DNA from: Balamuthia mandrillaris
Lineage: Eukaryota > Discosea > Longamoebia > Balamuthiidae
Assembly: GCA_031835245.1 (NCBI GenBank)
Contig: JAVKOQ010000114.1
Location: 101,852-165,851, forward strand
Reading direction: 5' to 3'
DNA: 64,000 bases
The notes beneath the pieces are model-generated. The model was not told the origin of the DNA. It was given only the letters and a program-made list of their open reading frames with translations, and made no database searches. Shown here piece after piece: positions 10,266-26,329 of this stretch. Each line of letters begins with the position of its first letter. The stretch's first letter is position 1. A program made the position numbers and the translations under genes.

Positions 10266-10841
10266 TTAAACGTATTTGGGAGGGTAGCGGCCGGGCTCGC
10301 CAACGATGTAGACGTCGGTCCTTCTCCTCCTCTTCACGACGCAGACAATGCCGGCAATGACGGCAATGAGGCAGCACAGACCGGCAGCGGCCGCGATGGA
10401 AATACCAATGATGGCAGCGGTACCCAAAGCCTTCACCACATCTTTTCAAAAGAAAGAGAGAGAGAGAGAAACAGTGAGCAAAACATGTTCGGGATTGAAT
10501 GAAACACAAAATGAATTTTAAAAAAAAAAGGGGGAAAAAGAATCAAAGAGGGAATAATATTTTTGATAAACCATGAACTCATACGAACCATCAATGGCAC
10601 TAGGGCAAACGGTGGCGTCGTACTTGTAGTCAGAGCACTTGGAGGGCCTGTTGCCGCTCTCGTAGCAAATGCCCTTCTTGTCCGAGTCGCCGCAGAACCT
10701 GCAGTTGAAGTCCTTGAAGCACTGGGTGCAGTTGTTCTGGTTGACGGCGTCCCCGCAGGCGGCGGAGGTGGCGCTCGGGGCGAAGGCGCACAACAGGGCG
10801 GCGGCAATAAATACTACAGCAAAGAACGAGGAGGGAGACAT
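10266..10841 (-). CDS. Small type I membrane protein with PSI domain, PTTG1IP-like
   Basis: Exons 10589-10841 and 10266-10441 (142 aa, in frame). Residues 1-25 are a signal peptide (MSPSSFFAVVFIAAALLCAF). The mature part is a Cys-rich PSI/plexin-type fold: CGDAVNQNNCTQCFKDFNC, then CGDS and CYES, with a last Cys in YDATVCP. Exon 2 encodes one transmembrane helix rich in Ala/Ile/Cys, a KRRRR stop-transfer and a 20-residue tail ending PGRYPPKYV. This layout (signal, PSI, TM, short basic tail) is that of pituitary tumour-transforming gene 1-interacting protein. In animals that protein traffics between surface, endosomes and nucleus; its role here is unknown. The tail has a YxxI-type sequence (VYIVGE) that could sort it. 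Confidence 0.75.
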
Positions 10842-11129
10842 CTCTGTGCGTGCGGGTGCGTGCGGGTGCGTGCGGGTGCGTGAGCGTGTTTGACTTTTCT
10901 TTTTTATTCTCTCTCTCGGCAGCAAACCAAATTTGTTTTTTTTTTTTGGAGAAAATGATAAATTTTCCAATTACGCGTTACCTGACGTCAACCCTTTCTC
11001 AAAATTAGATAATTTGTCGACTTCATTTCTCGAATAAAATTGCTTCGTGGCTTTTCTCCTTAAGAAAAAGACAAAACGAGGATAGTGCGAAGGATAGGGC
11101 CAAGTGTGAGTGAAAGTTACAACCAACAA

Positions 11130-11366
11130 CTATCTAGTTTCAAAGTCACTGGCGTTGATGTAAGCGTTTTCGTTGTGCGTTGCCGTCTGCGGCAGAAAAA
11201 GAGGAGACCCCAGATCACCGCCAACGCGCAACAAAAGGCGCAGACGGCAGGCAATGGTGAGTTGGTCTGAAAGAATAGGATCAGGGCAGAAATAATCTCG
11301 GAGGTTTGTTCTCCACCAGTGACGTTGGTCCACCTGAATAGCATCAAAGCAATCGAATAAGGTCAC
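11130..11366 (-). CDS. Possible terminal coding exon of unknown gene
   Basis: A minus-strand frame open back to about 11440 encodes a protein-like stretch (YDVTLFDCFDAIQVDQ, RHWWRTNLRDYFCPDP, SDQLTIACRLRLLL) ending ASDFETR at 11130. There is no in-frame ATG, so if real it is a downstream exon or a remnant. A second frame over the same bases would give a short TM-like peptide. The rest of 10842-11665 holds no gene I can support. Confidence 0.2.
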   Translation of the reverse strand: MTLFDCFDAIQVDQRHWWRTNLRDYFCPDPILSDQLTIACRLRLLLRVGGDLGSPLFLPQTATHNENAYINASDFETR

Positions 11367-11665
11367 ATCGTATTTTTTGTTCTCAGTGCTTCTTCTTCGG
11401 CGTTCTGCTCGTGTGTTTTTTCTTGGGAAATAAAGCCACTTTTATTTTGGAGAATGCCACCGTTGGATTGGAAATGTTACGGAAGAGTCACCCTATATAT
11501 AGCAAAGGATATGAGGCAAGATATGCAAATATGTTAGAGAGGATAGGAGAAAAGACATGAGATCAAGAGACTTGGGCGAGGAGAGGAGAGAGGAACAAAC
11601 AGAAGAAATGTACATTTTTTGTTTCTTCCGCAATGCAAAAGAGAAAAACATCTCGCCAACGTTGT

Positions 11666-12404
11666 TCAAGACGAAGAAAACAAGAGCTGGGTTAGCCGTT
11701 CGATGAGAAAGAGAGTGATGGTGGAGCTGGGCACCGTGCGCATGAGGTGAGGAAGGAAACCGCTATAGTAGCCTCTCAACCCATTTTTTCTTATTTTTCC
11801 CAAGAAATAAAGATAAAATGAAAAGAAGAAGACTAAGAATGAGAGGAAGAAATGACGAAAAGAAGACAGAAATACAACAAAGTGTGATACGTACGAGTAG
11901 ATATTTACAATCATGATACGAAGAGGGAGTCCTTCTGATCCTTTTTGGGTCTATAATTGTTTGTTGGTGTTAAAGAGAGAAGAAAGGAAGAATAATAGGT
12001 GATATCAGATGAATATTATGATGAAAATGATGAACCTGAAGACATGTTTTTATGACTTGCAACGGATAAGTTAGCGCTGCCGCACACAGTTTACTGCTTG
12101 AAGCTGCTGCCAGTGTTTCCCATGCATTCTATAAGAGGTTTGCCAAGAAGAATAAAGGATCACAAATAAACACAACAGGAAAAAAAAAAGCACACATCGT
12201 TAAACGCCAAGCAAAAAAGAAGACGGAAAGAGGACTCGTACAAGGGATTCGCTGGAACGATTCGGCCGAGATAAAAACACCCTTTTGAACCACTCGAAGA
12301 AGGTAAAGTGGACCGCGCCGTGACAAGTAAGAGGAAGAGCTGGAACAAGACCTCTGTACATTCCTCTCAGCCCTTCTATCTTGAAAACTTCATACATCAC
12401 GCCT

Positions 12405-12443
<39 letters not shown>

Positions 12444-13635
12444 AGTGGGTACAACAACGGACGGGATGACGGGGAAGACAGAATGGGCATTGAAGAGGGA
12501 GAGGAGAGGGATAAGAAGAAAAGAAAGATAAGAAGCGAGAGCGGAAAGCGGAGAGAGAATGTACGCAGAAAATGATTGTCCGAGGGTGATGTTTGCATGC
12601 GTGTTTTAACCACAAAGATAGGGTTGGTCACAAGCGTCATTACAACACCTGCATAGAACAATAGTTGCTTATCAGTAGGGAAGAGAGAGAGAGAAGCGAA
12701 AAGATAAATACACAGAAGAGAGAACGGAAGCAGACAGAGGAATAGAAAGACAAAACTAGAGCATGTAAAAACAGAGGCAGTATACCAGCTTGCAAGCCAG
12801 CAATAAAGTCAGCCAAACGACCGCCTCGCTGTACGTTCAATGCATCCGCCAGGTAAGGGTTCTGCTGTCCCCATTTGTAAGCCAACATGAACGACGCCCA
12901 CGCTGTGGTTGGTCCTATCAAACCTATTTGTTTTGTTGTTGGTAAGAGAATCGTGAAGAAAATAAGCGCGAAGAGAGCACGAGATGAACGGGGAGCAAAG
13001 CAGCAGAGAAGAGAACAAAGAACGAAGAGAGCGAGAGAAGAGAGATAGAGCGGATAATGGAGAGAGGAGGGAGGGGAGAGAGAAAAAGCGAACAAGGCAG
13101 AGAAGAGAGTGAGTGAAGCATAGAATGAAGAGGGGCAAGTAGCCTCGAACAAAAAGCATAGAAGAAGCACAGAGGACGCTAGCATAGAAGGTTGGAAGAG
13201 AGAGGCCGGAGAGCTCAAAGTTGTGTTTGAAAGGAAGGTAATAGCGTACCGGGGATCAGCCCAACGTAGAAGCCTCGAACGCCTCCTCCTTGTTGCCACG
13301 TCTGTGTCAGCACCGCTCGAATGGCTCGAAACCGAGACTTGGCCAACACTTCCTTATGTGCTTGCGCTGTGTCGTCCGAATCATTTATTTTTGTAGTTTC
13401 ATCAAAAAGTTAATCAATCGATGTAAGATGAAAAAAAAACGTAGCGACGCCCAAAAAAAAAACAAGTGATACCTTGCAGACGCGTTCGCAATAGATCAAG
13501 TGGGTAGAGTGTGAAGTTAGTGAGAACAGCTGCCACGGCACCGATGCCCCCACTTTGCCATGGCTTGGGCTGCGGTCGTCCTGCCACGGAAGAAGCCGAC
13601 GAGGAGGGCAGAGCCGCGCTCCCTTCCTTCTTCAT
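11666..13635 (-). CDS. Mitochondrial carrier, SLC25A32/FLX1-like (folate/FAD type)
   Basis: Exons 13473-13635, 13250-13366, 12786-12923, 12565-12648, 12281-12402, 12036-12128, 11895-11950 and 11666-11789 (298 aa, in frame; the usual carrier length). The three carrier repeats each show the signature: YPLDLLRTRLQ, NPIFVVKTRMQT and YPLQVIKTCLQ, with GVRGFYVGLIPG, GLRGMYRGLVPAL and GLRGYYSGFLPHLMRT between helices. The second signature (NP-F-V-KTRMQ) and the PTTAWASFMLAYKW segment resemble the folate/FAD carriers of the inner mitochondrial membrane. Substrate assignment is inference from these motifs. The eight short exons are separated by purine-rich (GA on plus) introns. It is followed by the enoyl-CoA hydratase gene on the same strand. 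Confidence 0.85.
12409..12441. repeat. (GA)n tract in intron 4 of the carrier gene
   Basis: GA dinucleotides on plus, which is CT on the sense strand, directly upstream of the 3' splice site of exon 5. This is one of many such tracts in the window. Confidence 0.75.
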
Positions 13636-13843
13636 CTTTTTGAACCAAGCTGGTTGATCTTGGGTTATATATTATAGTTCAACCAATGAAAAATCAAAAG
13701 CATGTTTACTTCTCCATATTAGGTAAAGAATATCACTTATGATCGGAATGTGATCGCTTCATTCTGTCTCTTTTCTATTTGCTCTTTCTCTTTCTTTATT
13801 CTCTCTTCTCTCTTCTCTCTTCTCTTTCATTTTCTCTTTCTCT

Positions 13844-14498
13844 TTACAATGCAGCTTTCACTTTGCCCTCTCTATCACCACCATTGAAGTCGCCATGCCT
13901 GCCACGACCTTTCATGAAGCTCTCCGCTCCTTTGCGGCCCTCCTTCATGACCGACGCCATTCCGTGCTCAAACTCGTTTGCCAGGGCTTCTTTCCATGAG
14001 TTGCAATCAAACTGTTCGTAGGCGGAGGCTCTGTCCCCACGAAGACACGTTTGGGGAAAGGCGGCGAGGGAGAGGGCCAAAGCTTCGGCCGATTCTCTGG
14101 CCTTGCCTTTGGGCACCACGCGATTGACGAGGCCCATTTGAAGAGCTTCGGAAGCATTCACAGGCTGTCCTGTTAGTATCAGGTCTAATGCTCTGCTCAA
14201 ACCTGTTGAATAAAGAAAAGGATGAGGAGAAAGAAAGAAGAAGGAAGAAGAAAGAAGAAGGAAGAAGACAGAAGAAGAGAAAAGAGAAGAAGAGAGTACC
14301 AATCAAACGAGGTAAACGAACCGTGCCACCATCGATGAGAGGAACCCCAAAGCGACGACAAAATACGCCAAGTATACTGTCCTCCTCTGCCACTCTCATA
14401 TCACACCATAATGCTGTTTTGTGTTTTGAAGTACAAAAAAAATCTTAGCACAGAGAAAAAAGTGTAAAGAATGAAGCTACAAGAAAGAAAGAAACGAC

Positions 14499-14546
<48 letters not shown>

Positions 14547-15332
14547 AACGACAAGAAAGAAAGAAACGACAAGAAAGAAAGAAACGACAAGAAAGAAAGA
14601 AAGAAAGAAAGAAACGACAAGAAAGAAACGACAAGAAAGAACGAAGGGGTGACCAACCTAACTCCAAACCACCAGCGACAGCATAGCCAGAGATGGCAGC
14701 GATGACCGGCTTGGAGAGGAACATGCGGGTGGGGCCCATGGGTCCCTGGGCTCCCTCCTCCTTGCTGAGTACATTGACGCGAGCAGGATCCCCGCTGCCC
14801 AGCGCTTTCAGGTCTGCTCCTGCACAAAATTGTCCATTCTCGCCTATTATTATTGTGTTTTTATTATTTTTATTCGTTTAGCAAAAAAAAAAAGTTTGTT
14901 AAAAAAAAGAAAAAAGAAAAAAGAAAACTTTGAAAAAAAGAAAAAGAAAGAAAAAAAAAAAGAAAGAAGAAAACTTTAACAAAAAGAAAAAAAGAAAAGT
15001 TAATAAACGAAAAGAAAAAGAGATGAAAAGAAAAAGAAAAAGAATAAAAAAAGAGAAAAAAAGAGAAAAAAGAAATAAAAAGGATTAAAAAAGAAAAAAG
15101 AAAAAAGAAGGAAAAAAAAAGAAGAATAAAAAAGAAAAAAGAAAAAAGAAAAAGAAAAAAAAAAGAAGAGATTACCAAAAAGAACAGCGACCAAGGCTTC
15201 CTCATCCTGTTCGAATGCTTCAAACGCACGCACTAGGGCTTCAGCGGTGGGTCTATCGACGGCATTGCGCGCCTCTGGCCGAGCGAGAATGATGGTGGTC
15301 ACCGGCCCTTTCTTTTCGATCTTCACCACCAT
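13844..15332 (-). CDS. Enoyl-CoA hydratase/isomerase family protein
   Basis: Exons 15176-15332, 14658-14843, 14300-14413 and 13844-14202 (271 aa, in frame). It starts MVVKIEKKGPVTTIILARPE and shows the crotonase hallmarks: RNAVDRPTAEAL, VLFGENGQFCAGADLKAL (first oxyanion-hole element), KPVIAAISGYAVAGGLELAL (second), CDMRVAEEDSILGVFCRRFG, then GTVRLPRLIGLSRALDLILTG. The second catalytic Glu of classical hydratase is not obvious in FGVPLIDGGTVRLP, so the reaction may differ. The family includes hydratases, isomerases and hydrolases of CoA esters. There is no clear mitochondrial presequence. Introns 1 and 2 are almost pure A/G on plus (15000s; GAAA at 14476-14643). Confidence 0.85.
14476..14643. 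repeat. (GAAA)n / (GAAACGACAA)n tract in intron 2 of the hydratase gene
   Basis: Tetranucleotide GAAA runs interspersed with ACGACAAGAAAGAA units on plus; the sense strand is TTTC-rich. The open frames of about 70-110 aa over it are artefacts. Confidence 0.8.
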
Positions 15333-15499
15333 TTTTTTTTTGATGGTTCACTTTCTATCGGCAAAGTATCAACCTTTTATCTGTTTTTGGTTTTTTGTCG
15401 ACGAATTATATATTGTTTTTAAATAATTGTAAATAAATATCACATATTCGATAGATTCAACAAATATCATAAATTTTCGACAACAATTAAACGAACAGG

Positions 15500-15536
<37 letters not shown>

Positions 15537-16009
15537 ATTGTACATCTCCTCTTGCTCCTTCCTCGCGTTCTTGCACGCAACCAACGACGGGAGAGCAGTG
15601 TCAGCCAACATGAAACAAAAGAGGACACGGCGTTACCATCCGTTTGGTTAGTCTGAAAAACAACTCAAAAAGACAAGACTGAAGAGCAACACGTTCTATT
15701 CGTTTAGTGTCGCCATATGCTTTTGTTTCGTTCTTTCGCAGCATTCAGGCCAAACCTGAAACTAAGTTAGTGTTCCAAGTGGTGGGATGTTCTTCTGGGC
15801 GCCACGCAATTATAGCAGACCAATATATGTAACTTTACAAAACGATTTAATTAGAGTAACGCAAACAATAACCTGTCGTAAAGCCTCGCGGCGATTACTG
15901 GGCAACAGTTATCACCCTCGCTTACGTGTTCCTACAAGGGGAGCTTGCTTGTCTCCTAGTTCGTCCACTTCTGGTCTTAGTCCCAGGGAACAATAATAAG
16001 AAGCTTAGA
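15333..16009. other. Intergenic region with (CT)n tract and a TGTCGAC site
   Basis: This is the divergent region between the hydratase (minus) and family gene A (plus). It holds a near-match to TGTCGACA at 15396-15403, 64 bp upstream of the hydratase start, and a CT run at about 15504-15533. I see no supported gene; open frames are short and unlike protein. Confidence 0.5.
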
Positions 16010-16428
16010 ATGCAACGCTCGTCTTCCTTCTTGGCTTACCTGTTGTTGCTGCTGTGCTTCAACTTCTTGGTGGTCGTTCACGGTCAGTCCGAAGGTAGCA
16101 TTCCCTTTTTTTTTTTCTGTTCTTTGTTTTGTTTATTTTATCTTTCTTATATTCCTCTCCAACAGATGTTTACATTAAGGCGAGCAGTTCTTGTGTGTCG
16201 GGATGCACGCAGAGTTCGCCTTATCGATCGGTTCAAGACTTTCTGACCGGTAAGTGCTGGTCTTCTGTTTCTTTTCTGCGTCTGACAAAACTTGTGTAAT
16301 GAAGACTATGGTGGCAGCATATGGTCTTTTTCTGCTTTTACCTTTCATTTGTTCCCCGGTGTTCATTCGCTTCCAGATGGCTTCGACTTGGGCCTAACTC
16401 ATTCTATGAGTTTCATGTATGCTATCAC

Positions 16429-16475
<47 letters not shown>

Positions 16476-16854
16476 CAATCTCTGCTTGTTTCTCTCATCT
16501 TGTTGTTGTTCTTGTTCTTGTTCTTGTCCTTCTTCTTCTTGTTCTTCTTCTCCTTCTACTTCTGCTTCTGCTTCCTTCTGTTACTTTTATTTACCACAAA
16601 ACAGAGGAGAAGGAAGCGATCGCTCCAAAGTAAGGCTTCAAACGTGTGAAACCGCGTTGCACAGAAATGCCTCCTTTCAAGGCTTGACGTTGCAAAACAA
16701 GAACACGTGCTCACAAGAGTTGTTGGTCGTTTTCACAATGACGTTGCAACTGGATGATGTCGTGCTGAGCAATCCCGATGGAAGCGGGGTTTCCGTGCAG
16801 TCAGCATCGACTTTGTTGACAACGGATGTCACCTTCTCTTCCTTCTTTGAGAAT

Positions 16855-16890
<36 letters not shown>

Positions 16891-19278
16891 TTGTCGGCTG
16901 CTTTGTTTTATTTTAACTCCGTTTCTTTTCTACTGAACCAAAAGTAACGGTGCAGTCGGTGAGCACGTGGTATAGTTATGGGTCCCTTATCGTGGAGAAT
17001 GTTGGTCCTTCCGAGAATGCTACCGGTACATCTTTTATGCTATCTCTCTTTTCTTCTTTTCCTTTCTTTTTTTTCCCTCTCTTCTTCTTTTACTTTTACT
17101 TTTTCTTTTTCTGTTTCTGTTTCTTTTTCTTTTTCTTTTTCTTTTTCTATTTCTTTCTAACAGCTTTCACTATAGCGATTCTTATTGTCGATTCGTCAAC
17201 GTGGAAATCGCTCGGGTCTGTTTCCGTTCTGAATGCATCTCGGCTTGGTATTTTCCTCTTCCTTCTTGTTTTTCTTCTTGTTCTTCTTGTTCTTCTTCTT
17301 CTTCTTTCGTTTCTCTGTTATTCTTATTCAACAATCATCCCCAGCGATAAACATAAGACAGACATCGCACTGGACTTCCGAGAAGCAGCTCATCTTGGAG
17401 CAGAACGACAATCGTGAGCGCTTCCTGTCCCTTATATTCCTATTGTCTTTCACTAAATGCTTTTATTTCCCATCGACAGCCGTTTGGATCACGGAGACCT
17501 CGGAATGGCAGCAAAAAGGAGAGGTCATCTTCCGAGAGAACAGAGAGGTGGCAGTGCAGCATGCCGTGGATCGCTTAGTATACGTGAACCTTGGTAAGCA
17601 TCTTTGTTTCCTTTGAGCTGAACTGCGGTCTTTTTGTGAAGATACCCCCGCTGATTGTTTCGAACTTCAGTTCTTCTTCTGTCCAGTTCCAATTGGACAA
17701 GCAAAGCCCCTGTCCGGTTTATTGATAACGGCCCTGTCGCATCATGTAAGTTTACCTGCTCTTCTTCTCTTCCGCTTCTCTCTGCGTTCCATCCCTAACC
17801 TCCCTAAAGCGTTGATAACGCTGCAAAACAACTGTCGTCTTCAGAGCTACTTCACCTTTGTGGTGGAATCAACAGCTGCCTCTCCTCTCTTCACATGCAC
17901 CAACTCGGAGCTCTTCACCAACGAAGCCTGCACCTTCGAGTGTTCTGGCTGCGAACAACTTCCGGGGCCTCTTCCAGTGGTGAGCTGGTCCATTGATCCA
18001 AGCTACCTTCGTTTGGACCAGAACGGGCAGGTCATCCTTCTCTCCATTCCTGACCCCGTCTTCTCCATTCGAGTTACGGACGTTCAACCTGAACCGCGCT
18101 TTGACATTGCGATAGTAACCGATGGAAGAAAGGGAAGCGAGGATGTGGATCTGGGTGATGGTTTGGTCTCCATGTCCCCTGGAACACCGCAACTCGACTT
18201 TGCTTTCTCGGTTCTTGCTTTCAACAGCTCTTCTCCGTTTTCGCTCCTTCTTCGAGCTGTAGAAGCAGAAGGGGACCAACAGCCGAAATACTTTGTGTCA
18301 GGAGCCCAGAGCCGCGTGGATGTCGTTCTTTCACGCCCATTAGATCTGCTTTCGATGGACGTTCGTTTTCCCTTCGGCACTCCCGACTTTCTTCTCACTC
18401 CTCTTTCTTCCTCATCTTCGCCATCTGCGTCCTCTTCTGTGCTTTCCAACTTTACGCGACTGGTGGAAGTGAACGGCGAAACGGGAGAAGAAGTCAGAAG
18501 CGTCTTCATCGAAGAGCTTTCGTGGCAACCTTCTCTCTCCACCTCTTCTCCTTCTTCCAAGGCCATTTCTTTCTCCGCTGTGACTCCCTCCAATGATGCG
18601 CTGCAATTCACCTTCTTCTCTTACGAAGAAGGAGAGGCTTTGACCTTGAAGGATGGAACGACGTTACCTCCCTTCGCTAAGGACATCATCAAATGGAGCT
18701 TCCGAGTTGAGCACTGGGATTGGGCCAACGGAGCGGAAGAAGCAGCAAACAACGAGCTGGTTTTGGAGATGACTTTCCTGAACTACGGAGGAGATGGCTG
18801 GACCCGTTTCCAAGAAGAAACGATTGTGTTGGATGGAGCTGATAACAACAGGCAACAAAAAGCGTTTCGCTTCGCTTCGACGGAGCTATCGGCGACATTG
18901 CGAGCGTTGGCGTTCGTTTGGACCGATGGAGACTACGAAACGGCGGTCCCGATGCAAGTGAACGTAGCACAAAGACCGGAAGGAGGAGGAGCGATGGAGT
19001 GGAGGTTGCGTTTGGCCTTCCCTCATTTCGAGAGTGAGATGGAATACGACCCTGACCTCTCCGTTGTTGTGGAAGGAAGCGAAGGCGACAAGGACGATGG
19101 AGGAGATGACTCGGATGACTTGTGGTGGAAGGTGACCGTGCCCATACTGATCGTGGCCGCTCTGGCGGTGGTTGTGGTGGTGGCTGTTGTGTTCCACTTG
19201 TTTAGGAAGAGCCGTTTGGCCGAGCGGCACAAGACCTTGGAGCGGGTGAAAGCCAAGTCCGCGGAACTGGGTGACTGA
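16010..19278 (+). CDS. Family member A: type I membrane protein with beta-helix-like ectodomain and YDPD tail
   Basis: Ten exons: 16010-16094, 16166-16249, 16305-16416, 16605-16858, 16945-17025, 17164-17247, 17345-17413, 17480-17593, 17671-17745 and 17810-19278 (808 aa, in frame). Signal peptide: MQRSSSFLAYLLLLLCFNFL. Exon 2 has the pectin-lyase-fold-like start SSSCVSGCTQSSPYRSV. Exons 5-9 each encode one Trp-containing repeat (for example INIRQTSHWTSEKQLILEQN). The last exon holds a Cys cluster (CTNSELFTNEACTFECSGC), SWSIDPSYLRLD, the module IIKWSFRVEHWDW, EMEYDPDLSVVV, an Asp-rich linker, then WWKVTVP and one TM helix with a short basic tail. It is probably a surface receptor or adhesin; no ligand can be inferred. 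Gene B follows tail to tail. Confidence 0.85.
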
Positions 19279-19286
19279 GAAGCAAG

Positions 19287-19327
<41 letters not shown>

Positions 19328-19773
19328 ATTACACTTGAGCACCATTTTTTATTTGAAAAGACATTTAGTCCCTGCAGAACTGACACTAGGCGCAGCGTTC
19401 CAAACCCAAGCGGTGTGTTCAAGCGTGAGTGTTGGCAGTGGAAGAGTTCAGGGCCACATTGCTGACGGATGCAACTCTTCTAGAGTTGGCCTTGGTAAGG
19501 CGAGGTGTGGCCTCCCTCAATGGATTTGTGCAGTTGGCTGCCACCGAGGACTCGAAAGCAGCAACATCAGACACCCCCGACGCTTGGGCGGGTGACTAAG
19601 ACAAGTCTTCTGACGGCAAAGGATGTTGTGACGGGCAAAAAAGGGGTTGCCACCTCTGTCACTGCGGAGATCATCACGGAAGGGATTCCCACTCGCAATG
19701 TGTAATGCTAAAGTGTTGGTTGTGCTTACTATTTCTTTATCATTTAAAACAATCCTTTCTCTCCCCTGTATTT
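19279..19773. other. Intergenic region between convergent genes A and B
   Basis: A GA dinucleotide run lies at about 19290-19321, right after the stop of gene A. The remainder has no supported coding sequence; plus-strand open frames are short and biased. Both 3' UTRs must lie here. Confidence 0.4.
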
Positions 19774-23922
<4,149 letters not shown>

Positions 23923-24376
23923 TATTTTATCGTTCTTTGTTTTGAGTTTATTTGTTTGATTTGCAACTTTATCCCCCAAAAAGTTTTCCGTTTCTTTGGA
24001 TACCCCTGCTTTTTGGTTTATGATTGGTAACGAGGCTCAAAACTACATTACCATTAACTTACACGAGGAGCAGCTGCCTAATTATTTAATCAATATATTC
24101 CAAATTTAGTGATAACAGATTAATTAATTTTCTTTAAATGGATAAAATATTCTAGTCGACATCCTTTAAATGGTAATTTGATCTTTTGTGGTCTTTATAA
24201 GGCCATCCCAATCGAATAAACAAAAAACCTACAATTCTTTCTTTTCAAAAAAAAAAGGTGCGCGTCTGTTCGCTTTCCTCCACGTTCTTGTTTCTTTTCG
24301 CTTTCATCGCACGTGCTTGGTTTCTATTTCTGTCCTGTCGCCCGTTATACAAATTACAGATGAAAAAACCTCTCAG

Positions 24377-25920
24377 CTAATCGGAGCCCAGTTCCGCCGA
24401 CTTGGTTCGCACGCGCGCCAACGTCTTGTTGCGACTCGCCAAGCGCCCCTTACTCTTTAAATGGAACACGATGGCAACGCCAACGACCACAGCAACCAAG
24501 GCCACGAGCAACAAGGGCACCGTCACTTTCCACCACAGCTGGTCGCTGCCGTCGCCTCCCGCTCCTCCGTTGTCCTGGTCAACGCCGTCGTCCGCTCCAT
24601 CCCCTTCGTCCGTTGCTCCTTCTCCCAACAGCACGGAGAGGTCGGGATCGTATTCCAGCTCTCTCTCGAAATGAGGAAACGTCAAACGTAACGTCCATTC
24701 GGACTTCTGCTCCTCTTGCGTGGCTTGCAGTTGGATGGGAACTGCGGTTTCATGGTCCTGGTCAATCCAAACGAACGACAATGCTCTTAGCGTGGCCTCC
24801 AGCTCTTCCGAGGAGAAACGAAACAGCTTGAGTTGTTTGCTATCGTCATCTTCCTCCAGCGGTACCGTTTCTTCTTGGAAGTTGCTCCATCCGTTATTGC
24901 TTTCTCCAACGTTTAGCAACGTTATCTCCAAAGCGAGTTGATTGTTATTTGTTGCATCTTCTTCATTGGACCAACTCCAATTCGCAACTCGAATGCTCCA
25001 TTTGACGAGGTCGCTGTCGAAAGGAGGCACAATCGTACCATCTTGTAAAGTGAAACTTTTTCCTTCTTCTAAAGAGAGGAAAGCGAACTGCAAATAAGAG
25101 TCATTGAACGAAGAAGAGAATGAAACTACGTCGGAAGAGGAAGACGAAGGAGACAAAGAAGTTTGCCAAGAAAGCTCTGCGATGGAGATACTTCTGACTT
25201 CTTCTCCCGTTTCGCCGTTTACCTCTATCAGTCGTGAAAAACTGGAAAGGAGCGAAGAAGAAGCTGACGATGAGCGAGGCGTGAGAAGCAAGTCGGGAGT
25301 GCCGAATGGGAAATGCACAGATAGGGAAGGCAGCTGCAATGTCCGATGAAGAACTACTTCCACTCGACTCTGATCACCTGACAAAAAGAATGTAGGCTGT
25401 TCGTCTTCTCCCTCTTGAGTATCCACCGATTGAAGGAGGATTGAAAACGGAGAAGCCGAAGAAGAACTGTTGAAAGAGAGAACAGAGAAAGCAAAGTCGA
25501 TATGCTCGGTACCAGGAGCGATGGTCACCACTCCATCTCCCAAATCCACGTTCCGGCTTCCTTTTCTTCCATCAGTCACGATAGCCACGCCAAATGGGGC
25601 GTCTATATCCACTTTCGATGCGACCCGAATGGAGAAGACGGGGTCAGGAACGGAGAGAAGGACGACATGCCCGTCCAAACGAAGGTAGCTTGGATCGATG
25701 GACCAGCTCACCACTGGAAGAGGAGCGGAAAGCTGTTCGCAGCTGCCACATTCGAAGGTGCAGGGTTCGTTGGTAATGAGCTTGGAGTTGGTGCATGTGA
25801 AGAGAGGGGAGGAAGATAATCCTTCCACCACGAACGTAAAGTAGCTTTGAAGACTACAGTCGTTTTGCAGTGTTATCAATGCTATTTTGTTGTTGGGTTG
25901 TTTGTTTGTTGCGCAAAAGA

Positions 25921-25956
<36 letters not shown>

Positions 25957-26292
25957 ATAAAGACAGCAAGAGAAGCGGAGAGGAGGAACAAACATGACGA
26001 TACAGGGCCATTATTTATGAACCTAACAGGAGCTTTGCATGTCCAGTTAGAGCGTGCCAAAAGGAGAACTGATGGTATTGAAAACGAACAAGGTTAAAGA
26101 AAGGGTAAACGAAACGAAAGAAAAGCAAAGGCAGATACAAACCGAGGTTGGCTCGCACTATGCCATCCACTTCATGCGTTACTGCTACTTCTCTATTTTG
26201 TCGAAAGATAACTTCTCCTTTTTGTTGCCAAGACGAGCTTTCTGTGATCCAAACCGCTGCAATGGAGAAAGTCTTTAAGGTCTGTCGGAAGC

Positions 26293-26329
<37 letters not shown>

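Noticed and set aside
24402-25819. Plus-strand frames of 70-105 aa over gene C, and the similar set at 20142-20962 over gene B
   Set aside because: The shadow frames resemble each other only because the minus-strand genes are paralogs.
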